Positions 11,197 through 22,519 of a stretch of DNA of 64,000 nucleotides are shown in pieces. The DNA is from Onthophagus taurus (taxonomy: Eukaryota > Arthropoda > Insecta > Coleoptera > Scarabaeidae), in the NCBI RefSeq assembly GCF_036711975.1, contig NC_091967.1:13206001-13270000 (forward strand), in the 5' to 3' direction. Position numbers and translations under genes: made by a program. Below the pieces are notes generated by a model, which was not told the origin of the DNA, made no database searches, and worked only from the letters and a program-made list of their open reading frames with translations. Numbering within the stretch: the first letter of the stretch is position 1; every line of letters starts with the position of its first letter.

Positions 11197-13929
11197 CTAA
11201 ACGTTACGTAATAGTAATTCTCGAAATGAGCGCAACGAGAGTCCAAATAGAGTAACATGGTTGAAGTCCTGATTGTAAGTATTCAAAAGCCGAACGATAG
11301 GCGAGTTTAGATGAGCGTTCGTGTTCGATGTGCCTAAAAGGAATGTAGTATTCCGCCGCGTGAAACGCTGTGGTACATTAAAGTTCAACACAGACAGAAG
11401 ATCAGGTGCGTCCAGCAAGCCATTGACCAGTTTGAAAAGAAAAATTAAGTCTGAGACTAGCCGACGCTGCCGCAGGGATAATAAGTTAAAAACCACACAG
11501 CGTCTATCGTAATCGCAATAGGGAAGATGATATTTGTAAGCCAGATAGCGTACAAAGCGTCGTTGAACCGCTTCGATGCGATCACGATAGACCGCGTACA
11601 TAGGATTCCACACTATGGAACCATAGGATAATACGCTATTAACAAATGCCATATAAAGGGATTTAATGCTTGTAAAATTGGTAAACTGTCTACTTATTCT
11701 GATAACAAACCCTAGGTTACGCAGGGCTTTCGCCACCATGACTTCGATGTGAAGGTGATATCTCAATTTGGCATCAAGTATAATGCCAAGATCCTTCACT
11801 CTGTCAGTAGAGATAATAGGTCTACCATTAAAGTTGTAATTAAAATTAATAGGATAGCGTTTCCATGTAAACGTTATTTTTTGGCATTTGTCATAGTTCA
11901 AATAAAGTTTGTTAACGCGACAGTAATCATGTAGACGATCGAGGTCCTCCTGGAGCCTTAGGCAGTCATGACTAGAGCTGACTCTAGTAAATATTTTATT
12001 ATCATCCGCATAGAGCAGGAATTTGGAAAATTTAAAACAAGAAGAAATGTCGTTAATGTAAATTAGAAATAATGTGGGCCCAAGGTGACTTCCCTGAGGC
12101 ACACCAGATGAGATGGGTTTGTAGTCCGACAAAAAGCTACCCATCCTAACTGCCTGACTTCTGTCAGAAAGATATGACATTATCCAGCGCACAATGCCGG
12201 CAGGAATGTTAAAGGAGGACAGCTTTTGTATAAGAATTCCATGGTCAATCTTGTCGAAGGCTTTAGAGAAATCGGTATAAATTGCGTCAACCTGTGAGTC
12301 CTCATTTAAGGTAGAATGAATAAAATTAACATAAGACACTAAGTTAGACTCAACCGATCGGCCAGACAAGAATCCATGTTGTTCAGTAATGAGAGAGTGA
12401 GCAATAGAGTGGTTAAAGTAATCGCAAACAATTTTTTCAAAAACCTTTGGAATAGACGAGATAATAGAAATTGGACGGTAATTAGATATCAACTGTCTAT
12501 TCCCTGATTTAAATATTGGAACGACAAAAGCTGTCTTCCACGCGCGCGGAAAAGTACCTTCGAGTAAGGATTTTGAAAAAATAAGAAAAAGTGGGGTCGA
12601 CAGTTCGGCAGCAAACTCCCTCAAAAAGGAAGATGGAATACCATCCGGACCAGAGCCAGAGGACTTGTCAAGATGGGTCAAAATATTGAGGACTGCGTCA
12701 GCAGAGAACCAAGGTGAAACACCCTGGCCACCGAAGACCATTGAGCGGTCAATACTACCATCTACGAAAACCGAGGCGAAATACTCTGCAAATGCACAAG
12801 AGATATCATGACCTGAGGTCACCATTGACCCATCAACAGAAAACATAGCGGCCGGCAAGCCAGACACATCCCCTTTCCTGGACTTAACAAAGGACCAGAT
12901 TCCTTTGGGATTTTCCATAACCCCCGCCTGAATCGAGTTTAAGTAATCTCTATAATCGGCCGCAATAAGCCTCTTAGACTTAATGACACGAATAGTTGAA
13001 CGTTTGTACCAGTAAGGAAAACGTTGCTTAGGCAGAAAGCGCTTAGGAACGTCTCTGTTAATTACATAATTAACGCGGTCATAGAAAACTTCAACCATGC
13101 TCTCCACGCCCATCCCAGCAAAAACAGTCTGCCAATCGATACTATTTAAGAAACACTTGATAGCTCCGGAATTCGCGTTCTTAAAAAGAAAGCGAACATT
13201 CGGACCATCACTCAGACAAATGAACATGCCCGATAATAAGAATTCAAACGGTGGATGGTGGCAGTCAGGATCCACAAGTGGATCGTTGCAGAGGTGTATG
13301 CTTTCGACTCGACCGTTAGCGCATAGAACAAGATCAAGAATTCTATTATTAATATTCGATACATTATTAAATTGACTAAAATTACAATATGAATAAATGT
13401 TAAGAAAATCAATCGCGCGACGGTCGAAATTCCCTGTGGGAATTAATACATCATCTTCAGACATAGACCAAGAGATAGTTGGCATGTTGAAATCACCTAT
13501 AATAACAATCATAATTTCCGGGTAGGCATCGCGCACAGCAGACACACTGGACAAAAACAGATTCAGCGCTTCATCAGCAGAAGGAGGAAGATAAACACAG
13601 CACAAAAGAAAAATTAGTTGACCGCACTGAACTTTCAACCACAAGTCCTCCGCACCACTTTGCAGACTCGGCATGGGAACGGTATGAAAGCCATGCTTCG
13701 CAGCTATAAGGACTCCGCCACCATCGCGCTTGGTGGAAGCCGTTGAATTTCTATCGCGACGATATACGGTATAAGATGAGTTGAGTAACTCCTTGTCGGA
13801 TATGCTATCATTAAGAAATGTTTCAGTAAGGCAGATAAAATCCGCCAATAAGGCATGTGAATTGATTGAACAAGTATTAGTCTTGGATCGTAAACCACGG
13901 ACGTTCTGATAATAGAAGCTGATACCCAT
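11197..13929 (-). CDS. LINE ORF2: endonuclease-reverse transcriptase
   Basis: This 910-residue polyprotein nicks target DNA and reverse-transcribes the element RNA at the nick. An exonuclease-endonuclease-phosphatase domain fills roughly residues 1-230: it starts with a YYQNVRGL block and has GDFN at about residue 145. The reverse transcriptase covers about 450-740, with the PISIISSIPKVFEKIV block, DFSKAFDKIDH, SSGVPQGSHLGPTLF and the catalytic YADD at about residue 640. A C-terminal region follows with the usual VLSYGSIVWNP block (about 770-790). No RNase H domain is seen. Length fits CR1/Jockey-type ORF2. The frame is uninterrupted, so the copy may still encode active enzyme. Confidence 0.95.
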   Translation of the reverse strand: MGISFYYQNVRGLRSKTNTCSINSHALLADFICLTETFLNDSISDKELLNSSYTVYRRDRNSTASTKRDGGGVLIAAKHGFHTVPMPSLQSGAEDLWLKVQCGQLIFLLCCVYLPPSADEALNLFLSSVSAVRDAYPEIMIVIIGDFNMPTISWSMSEDDVLIPTGNFDRRAIDFLNIYSYCNFSQFNNVSNINNRILDLVLCANGRVESIHLCNDPLVDPDCHHPPFEFLLSGMFICLSDGPNVRFLFKNANSGAIKCFLNSIDWQTVFAGMGVESMVEVFYDRVNYVINRDVPKRFLPKQRFPYWYKRSTIRVIKSKRLIAADYRDYLNSIQAGVMENPKGIWSFVKSRKGDVSGLPAAMFSVDGSMVTSGHDISCAFAEYFASVFVDGSIDRSMVFGGQGVSPWFSADAVLNILTHLDKSSGSGPDGIPSSFLREFAAELSTPLFLIFSKSLLEGTFPRAWKTAFVVPIFKSGNRQLISNYRPISIISSIPKVFEKIVCDYFNHSIAHSLITEQHGFLSGRSVESNLVSYVNFIHSTLNEDSQVDAIYTDFSKAFDKIDHGILIQKLSSFNIPAGIVRWIMSYLSDRSQAVRMGSFLSDYKPISSGVPQGSHLGPTLFLIYINDISSCFKFSKFLLYADDNKIFTRVSSSHDCLRLQEDLDRLHDYCRVNKLYLNYDKCQKITFTWKRYPINFNYNFNGRPIISTDRVKDLGIILDAKLRYHLHIEVMVAKALRNLGFVIRISRQFTNFTSIKSLYMAFVNSVLSYGSIVWNPMYAVYRDRIEAVQRRFVRYLAYKYHLPYCDYDRRCVVFNLLSLRQRRLVSDLIFLFKLVNGLLDAPDLLSVLNFNVPQRFTRRNTTFLLGTSNTNAHLNSPIVRLLNTYNQDFNHVTLFGLSLRSFRELLLRNV

Positions 13930-13978
13930 AAACCGTTAAAAAGTGATAGGAACAACAATAAAAACGACGGGGGCCATC

Positions 13979-15106
13979 TTACAATTTATTCAAGTCAGAC
14001 GACGATTTGATCACCAAAATCTTCGCTCTATCATCTTTCCGCACATGGATCACGCAGCTCTTCGTCCAGATATACTTGTAGTTTTTATTTCTCGCGATTT
14101 CTCGCACCTTACTAAAGAGGTCCATGTTACGAGCCGTAAGATGTTCATTAATGTAAAGATTATCCGCAACGTCGGGAATCGACAGACAACGGCCATTGGC
14201 ACTGCGACGATATAATTTGGCCGCGCTAAAAATACGGTCACGTGTTATTCTGGAGGTGAACTTTACTATAATGGCCTTAGCGCGCGACTTGTCTTTTCCT
14301 GGAGATGGTCTTTGAGGCAAGCGATGAACTGCATCTATATCGGAAGCCACAATAGGAGATTTGATAGCTTCCGCAATGTTGGACACAATTTCGGGAAGAT
14401 TTTCTCCTACATGTTCGGGAACTCCCGCGATGATCAGATTATTGAGCCGCGAATACTGCTCGAGGTGATCAAGGCGACACTCCGCAGCAGCTAGATCAGC
14501 CTTAAGTTTAGAATTTACAGCGACCAGCGCATCGACTTGCTTAATCTTATCACCGAAATTGTTAAGGGCTCGCTCGAAATCAGTGATTTTGTCGCCGTAG
14601 AAGGAAATTGACTTAACAATCTCGTCGTATTTGTTTGATAAATTCTTTACATCATTCTGAATAGATGATAAGAGACGGTACAGTTGAGCATTGCTAGGGC
14701 CACTAGAAGACTGGGAATCAGAGATTTCATCGTCAATTATGACGGATTTATCCAAATTTCCTCGACATTTGGAACATTTCCAAAAGACACCCCCCGCCTT
14801 AATTTGTTCAAGCGCATCGGACGAAATTTTTACGCATTTGGCGTGGAAGTTCCCGTGGCAGCCGCCGCACTGAAGGCCAGGACTCTTGGATGACAGGCGA
14901 GACGAGCAGATCTTGCACCCCGACATCGATACGGGGATTCCGGTTCCAACGACAGGACAAAGGTCAACACGAGCGAATACGACAACGCGGCGGAAGAAAG
15001 AATATGTAAAAATAGATATATTAATCCTTCGAAAAATGTTGAATGCAAAACCGAACAAAATCAAACACCACGCTGACCAGCACCCGCGGGTGAATGTAAA
15101 AAACAA
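13979..15106 (-). CDS. LINE ORF1: PHD-finger / FP-like RNA-binding protein
   Basis: The open frame is 375 codons, but the likely start is the Met at 14926 (about 315 residues), directly before the zinc finger; the preceding 60 residues look like translated 5' leader. From that Met, residues 1-55 form a PHD-type finger (CKIC...CGGC...HAKC...WKCSKC). A coiled-coil-prone stretch follows at about 80-175, ending in LDHLEQYSRLNNLIIAG. The C-terminal part resembles the baculovirus FP-protein-like domain common in insect LINE ORF1, with AIIVKFTSRITRDRIF and YINEHLT. Role, from the family: RNA binding and ribonucleoprotein assembly for retrotransposition. The stop lies 49 bp before ORF2 starts. Confidence 0.9.
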   Translation of the reverse strand: MFFTFTRGCWSAWCLILFGFAFNIFRRINISIFTYSFFRRVVVFARVDLCPVVGTGIPVSMSGCKICSSRLSSKSPGLQCGGCHGNFHAKCVKISSDALEQIKAGGVFWKCSKCRGNLDKSVIIDDEISDSQSSSGPSNAQLYRLLSSIQNDVKNLSNKYDEIVKSISFYGDKITDFERALNNFGDKIKQVDALVAVNSKLKADLAAAECRLDHLEQYSRLNNLIIAGVPEHVGENLPEIVSNIAEAIKSPIVASDIDAVHRLPQRPSPGKDKSRAKAIIVKFTSRITRDRIFSAAKLYRRSANGRCLSIPDVADNLYINEHLTARNMDLFSKVREIARNKNYKYIWTKSCVIHVRKDDRAKILVIKSSSDLNKL

Positions 15107-15425
15107 AAAAGAAGCCTTAAATATAACAATCGCACAACACTACTTAGAAACTCAAGAGACGCGATTATGCGACCGTACACCTCGCACGTTTTCGCGACTA
15201 ACTGCTCGCGATTATCTGAGTACATTCACTTGGTGTCACGAAGTAATGAAGACAGCAATCTTGGGTAAATGGATTCCAGTAAAATATCTCTCAACTATTA
15301 TGTCGCCTTAATGTGAACTAAACTTTACCAAGAATGATTATGAAGTAGCTATTTGGATCTGTGGTTTTCAGAAGTTTGGTGTATGATGCTCTGACAATAA
15401 TCTACAATCTTCAGTCAGCAGCTAT

Positions 15426-17576
15426 ACGAACTTATAGTTTATAATTTCTGGTTATCGTTTTAAGCTTACATCAATAACTTGTTGTATTCTGCGTATATGA
15501 CTACAATTAATTAATTCGCTAAACAAGACGCCACAACTTCTTTTCATTCTAAAAGAAAAAATCTGAATAATAAAAAAGGACCCAACAGTTTTAAAATGAA
15601 ATTTTCATTTATACAACTCTTTTAAAACTGGTGAAAAAAAAAATAGGAAACAGAAACCGGAATGTAAAAGCAGTGCTACACTTCCGTAATAAGAATACGT
15701 TAGGTGTGTACATGTGCATTCGGGTAAATGAGAAGAAGTAAGGGTTTCGGGTTTGAGCAGGGTGGGAAGCTTGTTCAACGTTGAATACCGGCGTCGAGAT
15801 GTGAAAGCATTCGACCCGGTACACATCTGATTGTGAGATAAACTCGGCCGAAAAGGGCGGCCGCGTTTAGAGCACGACGTTTTCGGCACGCTAAATTACC
15901 CCTCCGAACAGATTCGACCCATTACAAAAGCTTTAGGGAACATCAAAGGGAGCGCGAACGAGTTCGAACTAGTTGTCGGTATTAACTGCCAAACGAAACC
16001 CGAAATAGAAATCGACGAAGCTATATCAAACACGTAGTTGTATGGATTATTGAAAAAATTCGAAATTTAACTTCAAATAATCTTTCTCTTAGTACTTCAT
16101 AGTTCATTTCGTACAATTGATGGATTGTATTGAAATATAATTATCAAATTTATCAGTTGAGATGTATAGTGGATATCAAAGGCTTTATGAAGTCTATCAA
16201 AACATTGGTAATTGCGATTGTGTGGCTACCATCAATATTATGAGGCTATTGATCATATAATTAACATGTACCCGGTGCTTACACAAACTAGAATCCACAG
16301 AAATTCAATCACGTAGTACTACATAATATGTATCTGATATACAAACTGTTCAAAATAGTCTTTATCCCTTTTAATAATTCAATTGATGGTGGTTAAGTAA
16401 TATTTTGATAAATCCTGTCATATGTTACAAACAACGGTTCCGGAAAGTAGGTTTCGCTGAACGTTCATGTTCGGAATGTTCTATCTAGCAACTCGCATTA
16501 TAGTCTGCAATATAAGGCTGCAAGTGCACCGTTTAATACAAATGCATCAATTAAATTTAATTGTAGAAGTTTAGTAGCGCTGTATTACCTATAAGGATAA
16601 ATTTACCGTGCGATAAATTGATCTCTCGCCTATAATTTAAGCATCACAATTTTATTTTTTTCTTTAATATAACGATGTTAATTGGTCCGTGATGAATTCA
16701 AGTCCCAAATACATCAAAAACATAATCACAAATTTTTCAGCTTGTAACCATTTTATTTTATATTGAATTTATTTCTAACACTCCAATATTTATCAGTAGT
16801 AAAATTTTATTTTAGTTGACCATATAACTTTGAAGCGTCATACGTTTGTTGTTTATTTATTAAAATCTCCATACCGTATTCAAATATTTAAAAATGTTTT
16901 GTTTCGTGATATTTAATTTTTATTTTGGATTTCGACACAACGATTTCCCGGGAATTTTCGATACAAAACTTTAAATATAATATCTTATTCATGTTAAATT
17001 TGGGATTTAACTTAATGAATTGACCGAGAAAATAAATTTAGAAAATAAAATATTTATAGTGAAGCACTTCGAGATACCACAAGAAAGAGTATTGTTGAAT
17101 TTTCTGGTAAAACCGACCTCCCACTTTGTACAGATACAGTTCTCTCAGCCTTTAAGATGTGAATTATTTATTAAGTATAAGAATGCTTTCAACGAAACCT
17201 GGTGAGGTTCCCAGTAAAGGGTACGATTTTACTACAGATATTCTTTTTGTGTACTAATGAGTGCAACTCATTTAAAATTAATGTCAATAATTAATTTAAA
17301 ATACACTGAATTATATTGATTTGAATTAATTATAAGAGTGGACATTATCTTGAAAGAAATAGTTTCTAAAATGTTCCGTATAAATCCGTTGTTGGTAATG
17401 TTTTCGAGCACAAAGAATTATAACCACCATTTGAGAGATAAACTAAACCTCCACATAAATTCTAAAAGATTTATTTATTCAAATATCTATACATTTACAA
17501 CACCTTTTTTATTAGCGAAAAACGATTTCAAAGATACTTTATTTATATTTAGTTGTTTAATTAATGATAATAAGCT
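15426..17576. other. Gene-free stretch downstream of the CAP gene
   Basis: Mostly AT-rich. A less AT-rich block at about 15700-16020 has no recognised frame (the 15605-15889 opening lacks domain features) and could be regulatory. The openings at 17020-17205 and 17338-17580 are AT-rich and featureless; the second ends at the 3' end of the CAP protein gene on the other strand. Confidence 0.35.
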
Positions 17577-20384
17577 TTAACATAATTCTTCACATCCCTC
17601 TGATCCTGTTTCGTACGGAACTTGACCAATGAAGTTTCCACTAAAACTAACTGACATAGGCTCAATAGTTACATCGAAATCTACTTACGCTGGGCCGTAA
17701 TTGCAGACGTACAGTTTGTGAAATGGCATCGAGGTCTTGCTGTCGTTTTTGAAAAAACAAAATCCGCAACCTACGTATTCAGTATTAGCCCAAACCATCT
17801 ATAATTAGATACGATAGAAATAAAATAAGTAAAGAGAAAAATATTTAATAATATACTTGTGTGTAGTGACCGGTTTTATCACGAAGAATTATCGGGCCAT
17901 AATTATATTGTTTATGTTCAACAAACCAAGAAGCTAAACATCTTTCCCAATTTGTTCCAGTAGAGTTTTTGCTACTTGAGTGCATATGTAAGTTTTGTCC
18001 AACATATAACCAACGCTCTAAAAAATATTAAAATTTTTAATCAACAATTTACCACAAAAAGTATGTGGAATGAAACAAAATTGCCTCCACAGTTTAAAGT
18101 GAAGATGGTAGACGGAATATGAAAGGAAAAATTTTTATAAGATCATAGAGACGTTCATTGAAAGGGTTGAAGTGCGAGTTGTGGGAATGGTGTATATGAG
18201 TGATGATTTTCGCTCTTTTCGCAATTTTTACCAGAATAAGCTGAAAGAAAATGATTAAAGAGGTTCAGAAAATGGAAAGTGATACATGGTGTGCCTTTCA
18301 GACAGGTATTTTAGCTGAGTTCAAACATAAAGATTGACCGCCTTAATTTTAAGAGTAAAATAAGGTATCCTCAGTAGTAAAGAAGATATTATAATTTCCA
18401 GGTTTTACGATTTCTGATGTATTCCAGAATTTGATGATCATACGTCTGACTCTTCAGATTACAATACCTTTCGCAAGAACTTTATGAACAAATTGTAGCA
18501 AATATCACTGAAGCTTCTATTTAAGTAGATATAGAACATGGATGATTGGAGCTTGAAAAGACGCTTGAAATGGTTGGAATGTGCAAGACGGTTCAAAATA
18601 GAATTGAGAAAGAGATTAACTAAAAATTGTAAAGTAAAGGCAGAAATGTTTTGATTGATCTAAACCGAAATGTTAAGAACAAGAATATCTTTGTCAGCAA
18701 AATTGGCATAGTTCTTAGAGACCAAATCACAGTTACGGAGCTAGAACACAATACAACATGAATACTTTTAAACTTTGATTGGCGATGAAATAGAAGAGGT
18801 CATTAGATGAGACCACCAAGACATAGCGGGGGATTTAAAAATATAAATCAGAGAGGAATCGCATAATAGTTGAACGCCATCGTAAACAATCTTTTAAAAA
18901 TAGGTTGACTTAAGGGCAGGTTGGTACCCAGACATTGTTTTTAGTCTGTTTTTAGTAGGGTAAAATGACCAATGATTAGGTTTATCATATAATGCAGCCA
19001 TGTTAACTATTATATATTATATATAACTAAGATATTAATTTCTCAGTTGCTTTCAGTAATTTACATATGTAATCTATTTATCGATCAAATTAAATTGAAC
19101 TTTCATTCATACATATCCTAATAACTAACTAACTTATTAAAAGAAATTTTAAATTTGAATTAAATGTTCGTATTCACTGAGTACCTTCAAAACACAAAAC
19201 ATTCCTTTCTATGTGTCCACTGGAAACGCTTGCAAAATTGAAAGAGTTTGGACGCTTTCGGTTGCAGATCGCCGACAAGAATTTACAATTTGATTTTCAA
19301 CCAGCGAACGCACATTACGAACTTTTCGGAATTGCAACTCTCGAATCGACGTTATTAGAAAAATTTTCAATCAATCGAATAAATAGTTTCGAATTCCGAT
19401 TTTTTTTTCGATTTTGTTCATTCATTTTGGTTTGAATGATATAGTTTCAAATTGGACTTAATAAACGTGTGGAATTTGGTGTTAAAAATCACAATAATGT
19501 TTATCGTAAGTAACTTCAAATTTGATTAGTTTTTTTAAGTTTTTTTTTGTCGAAATTACACTTTTGGAATTTCAATTCTCGAATTGCGGCATTACAAAAA
19601 TGTTCATCGAACGTATAAATAGTTTAAAATGGTCTGATTTTTTTGTAAATAAATTGCTGTATTCAATTCATACAGCATGAAATTCCAGTCGTGCCAAAAA
19701 TCGTTGCAGAATAACAATAAACGGTATTTAAAAAAAAATTTGTTTGCTATATAAACCCATGTTTTACTACCTGTAAAGTGAATACGGATACCATACTTGA
19801 AATTCTGAACACTACTAATTGTGTTTCACGGCACGTTTTCACCGCTCAATTACTGTGTGTATTACGGACCATGAACACTAGCTGGTGTTGAATCTACTTA
19901 GGAATTTAGTTTATAGGGTTTATTTTGTATATTTGAAAAGGCTACTACTTAAGAAGGGACTAATTAAATGAATCTCACCATCGAAAACTTTCTTATGCGC
20001 AAAAGTTGCTAATTTGGCTATTTTATCTGCTTCATCAGCCAAATGCTGATCCCATTGCTGTAAAATTAAACTATAATCAAATTTTATTTTAAAATACAAA
20101 ATACCTTACCATTTTTTTCAAATTAATACCTCGTGGTTGACCCAAAACTTTTCCTTTTGCTATAAGTTTTCGATACTCATTATGACCATTTACTATGGCT
20201 TCACTATCTTCTTTCGAAATTCCACATTCTAATTAATTTATGATAAATTTAATTAATTTATTTTCAATATTGTTTATCAGAACTAACCCAGTATTTCTAT
20301 ATGATTAGATGTTTGTGATAAATTTGGAGGGAACAATACTGATAATGTTAAAAATATAAGGTAATTTCTGCAAGCTTTGTTCAT
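17577..20384 (-). CDS. Secreted CAP-domain protein (venom allergen 5 / antigen 5-like)
   Basis: Six exons join in phase to a 209-residue protein: 20288-20384, 20110-20228, 19979-20057, 17857-18017, 17689-17798, 17577-17640, all with GT-AG introns. Residues 1-25 form a hydrophobic signal peptide (YLIFLTLSVLFPP). The CAP fold follows: CGIS...VNGHNEYR, the W-Q-HLADEA helix, LYVGQNL, W...WFVEH..YNYG, the signature GHYTQMVWANTEYVGCGF, and the LYVCNYGPAGNFIGQVPY tail with final cysteines. The conserved His (NGHNEYR and GHYTQ) and Glu positions are present. CAP proteins are extracellular, often abundant in hemolymph, saliva or venom; lipid binding is known for some, and an enzymatic role is not established. 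Length suits short insect members. The large third intron (18018-19978) holds repeats. Confidence 0.88.
19324..19643. repeat. Diverged direct repeat in the CAP gene intron
   Basis: Two related segments of about 85 bp (19324-19408 and 19561-19643) run in the same orientation. Both have TTYGGAATT..CAAYTCTCGAAT near the start, then a CGAAYGTATAAATAGTTT-like end and a T-run. The duplication is old and lies within intron 3 of the CAP gene. Confidence 0.45.
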
Positions 20385-21650
20385 CGTGGTAAGGCCACCG
20401 TCATAGAAACTAATATAAACGCGCAATGTCCTGTTTAATAAAGCACAAGTTGTTATTATGGGGACGATTTATTGCCCCGTTTGAAAGAATAATGGATGTG
20501 GAACAATGGCAATTGCTCACGCAGAGCTTGTTGTATACGCAGTTCGCGAAAGAACACGTAATATAAAGAGTGATAAAATCGGAAAAACATTTAAAGGTTC
20601 CAATTTTATTACGTCATTTGATTCTAACTTAGTAAAGGAAACAAAATTGCACACACCTTTTTCTAATTAAAGAATTATATGTTTAAAAATTTTTTTAATC
20701 ATCAATTAAACAAAATCAAATAACATCGTTTTTAAAAGACAATTTTGATTTATTTACTTATTTTGCATATACTAGAATAAGCTACAATTTTGTTGTTACG
20801 GTAAATATTGCGCTCTGCATCATAACGTATGCAATCGCTTAGATAGGAGTTTCTGGAAATTTATTTGTTTGCCGCGCACTATCGCCAATGGAAACTGTCC
20901 TTGTTTGCGCTGACTCCGTATTCTGCAAACAAGCGAGTGCGATGCTGGCAGTAATGATGATTAGTATAACTTACTGTCGACGTACATCGCAATAATAGTT
21001 GTATAGCAGTTCCGGTAATGCAAGTAGTTCCCGAAGCGGACTGTATTTCTCTCCAGTTATGCTAAACTTCCACCATTGCTTTCCAACCTTCTTATATACC
21101 TTACATTTTAAAACAACTAATTCAGCTAAAATTAAAACTACGTATTTAGGATTAGTAGGTATTATTCGAATAATCTTAGATTTCGATCATTTGCCCAAAA
21201 TTTTCTACCAGACACGTTCCTCCATTCACTACTGATCCACTAAAACACCTATTAATTGTCAGCTGATCAATTCTAATAGTTCTCTGAATCATTCAAATCA
21301 ATGGTCAGGAAATCGCGCTTTGATAGTCACATACCGCCCTTTGACCTCTTGAACGCGGCTTTCTCATTGTGATATTGGGATCATTATTGAGAAGATAACG
21401 AAATAATCAGAGTTATTAGCAATTTAAGCAATTGTCACTATGTTCTAGAAAGCAGCAATTCTCAACCGTCAACCTTGTGTGATCGACTTATAGAAAGAAT
21501 AGTGGATAAAAAAAGGTAAAAATCTTTGGATATACCGCAACCAAGGCTTTTAGAATATAGTACTTCTTTAGTTGATTGTCGAAATATCACCAAGTACCAT
21601 ATTGACTAAATGAGTTAGATTTGTTTTGATTCACCACCAAATTGTATGCT
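20385..21650. other. Upstream region of the CAP gene
   Basis: No further exon is recognised. About 20800-20960 is a less AT-rich block, and about 20430-20570 a moderately complex one directly upstream of the CAP start; either may hold its promoter or enhancer. The opening at 20999-21235 has no domain. Confidence 0.35.
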
Positions 21651-22519
21651 ACACAGGAAAAAATATAGAGTAAAAATCACCTCTAAAACATGGTTCAGAT
21701 CGGTCCAATTTATTTAGAGTTATTTTTTTGCACTATATAGTGTAGGTGAATAGATTAAAAATTTACACTAAATAGTGAGAAGATGGTGTTTATTAAATAG
21801 TGTAAAATCGTTACTCTATAACAGTGTATTATATGTAATCTAACTAGATGTTGTCGTGACTCTAATTAGATACATTTCTAATCTAATCAATGTAAATTAT
21901 TAAAAATTCGCTCTAATTTTACTCTATTAATTGACAAAATATCACTAAATAGTGTGTATCTTCCACTTATTAGTGTTAATTTTTAATAGGAAGTGGAGTA
22001 TTTTTAGGGAAGTTTTACGTTACGATAATAATCAAAATTATAAAATATTTGTTTTTATTTTTACTTGTAATATATTGTTATAATTTAAATTTAAAAAAAT
22101 TAAATTCTGTTTATATACATATATAACATATATAATACTTATTTCATTTTAAAGTTTCCACCGAGTCACCATCAAAACTGCATCTAATGAGTCTTCTATA
22201 AGTTTCCTATATGTATAGTTGCACCAAGTTGCACATACTTACCAATCTTCACAAGGAACTTGTATGTAAAATCTTCCGGAAGTTCCACTAAACATAATTA
22301 AAATAAAAATAATCGTTCTTTCTTTCTATATCGCGTAAATCAGGTCTCGAAACAATATCGAGTTCCGACTCGTTTAGTAGATGACCGTTAAATTTTAGCT
22401 TGTATCACACCACATGTTGATCACGTGGTACCGACGAGTAATCCCGAGCAAAATAGTGCGGTGCCTACGAAGTACCCGAAGGAAAAGTACACGTCTAGTG
22501 TAAAATTTAATGTTTTATA

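Larger units (their letters stand above)
10944..15417 (-). mobile_element. Non-LTR retrotransposon (CR1/Jockey-type LINE), both ORFs open
   Basis: A nearly complete LINE on the minus strand. ORF1 (from 14926 or 15106 to 13979) is followed after about 50 bp by ORF2 (13929-11197), then a 3' untranslated part of about 220 bp that ends in a TAA/AAT-type microsatellite tail at 10940-10970. A possible 8-bp target duplication GCAGCTAT flanks it (10936-10943 and 15418-15425). The right limit is uncertain, because sequence beyond about 15250 becomes AT-rich like the host. Clade by architecture: PHD/FP-type ORF1, endonuclease plus reverse transcriptase, no RNase H. Two long undisturbed frames imply recent insertion. 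Its more balanced base composition contrasts with the AT-rich flanks. Confidence 0.85.

Noticed and set aside
13097-15311. Plus-strand and off-frame openings over the LINE
   Set aside because: They are shadows of the LINE ORF1 and ORF2 coding frames on the minus strand.
20820-20960. Minus-strand frame resembling a signal peptide (LIIITASIALACL)
   Set aside because: No in-frame Met; a stop lies directly upstream and no good acceptor is seen. Probably chance.
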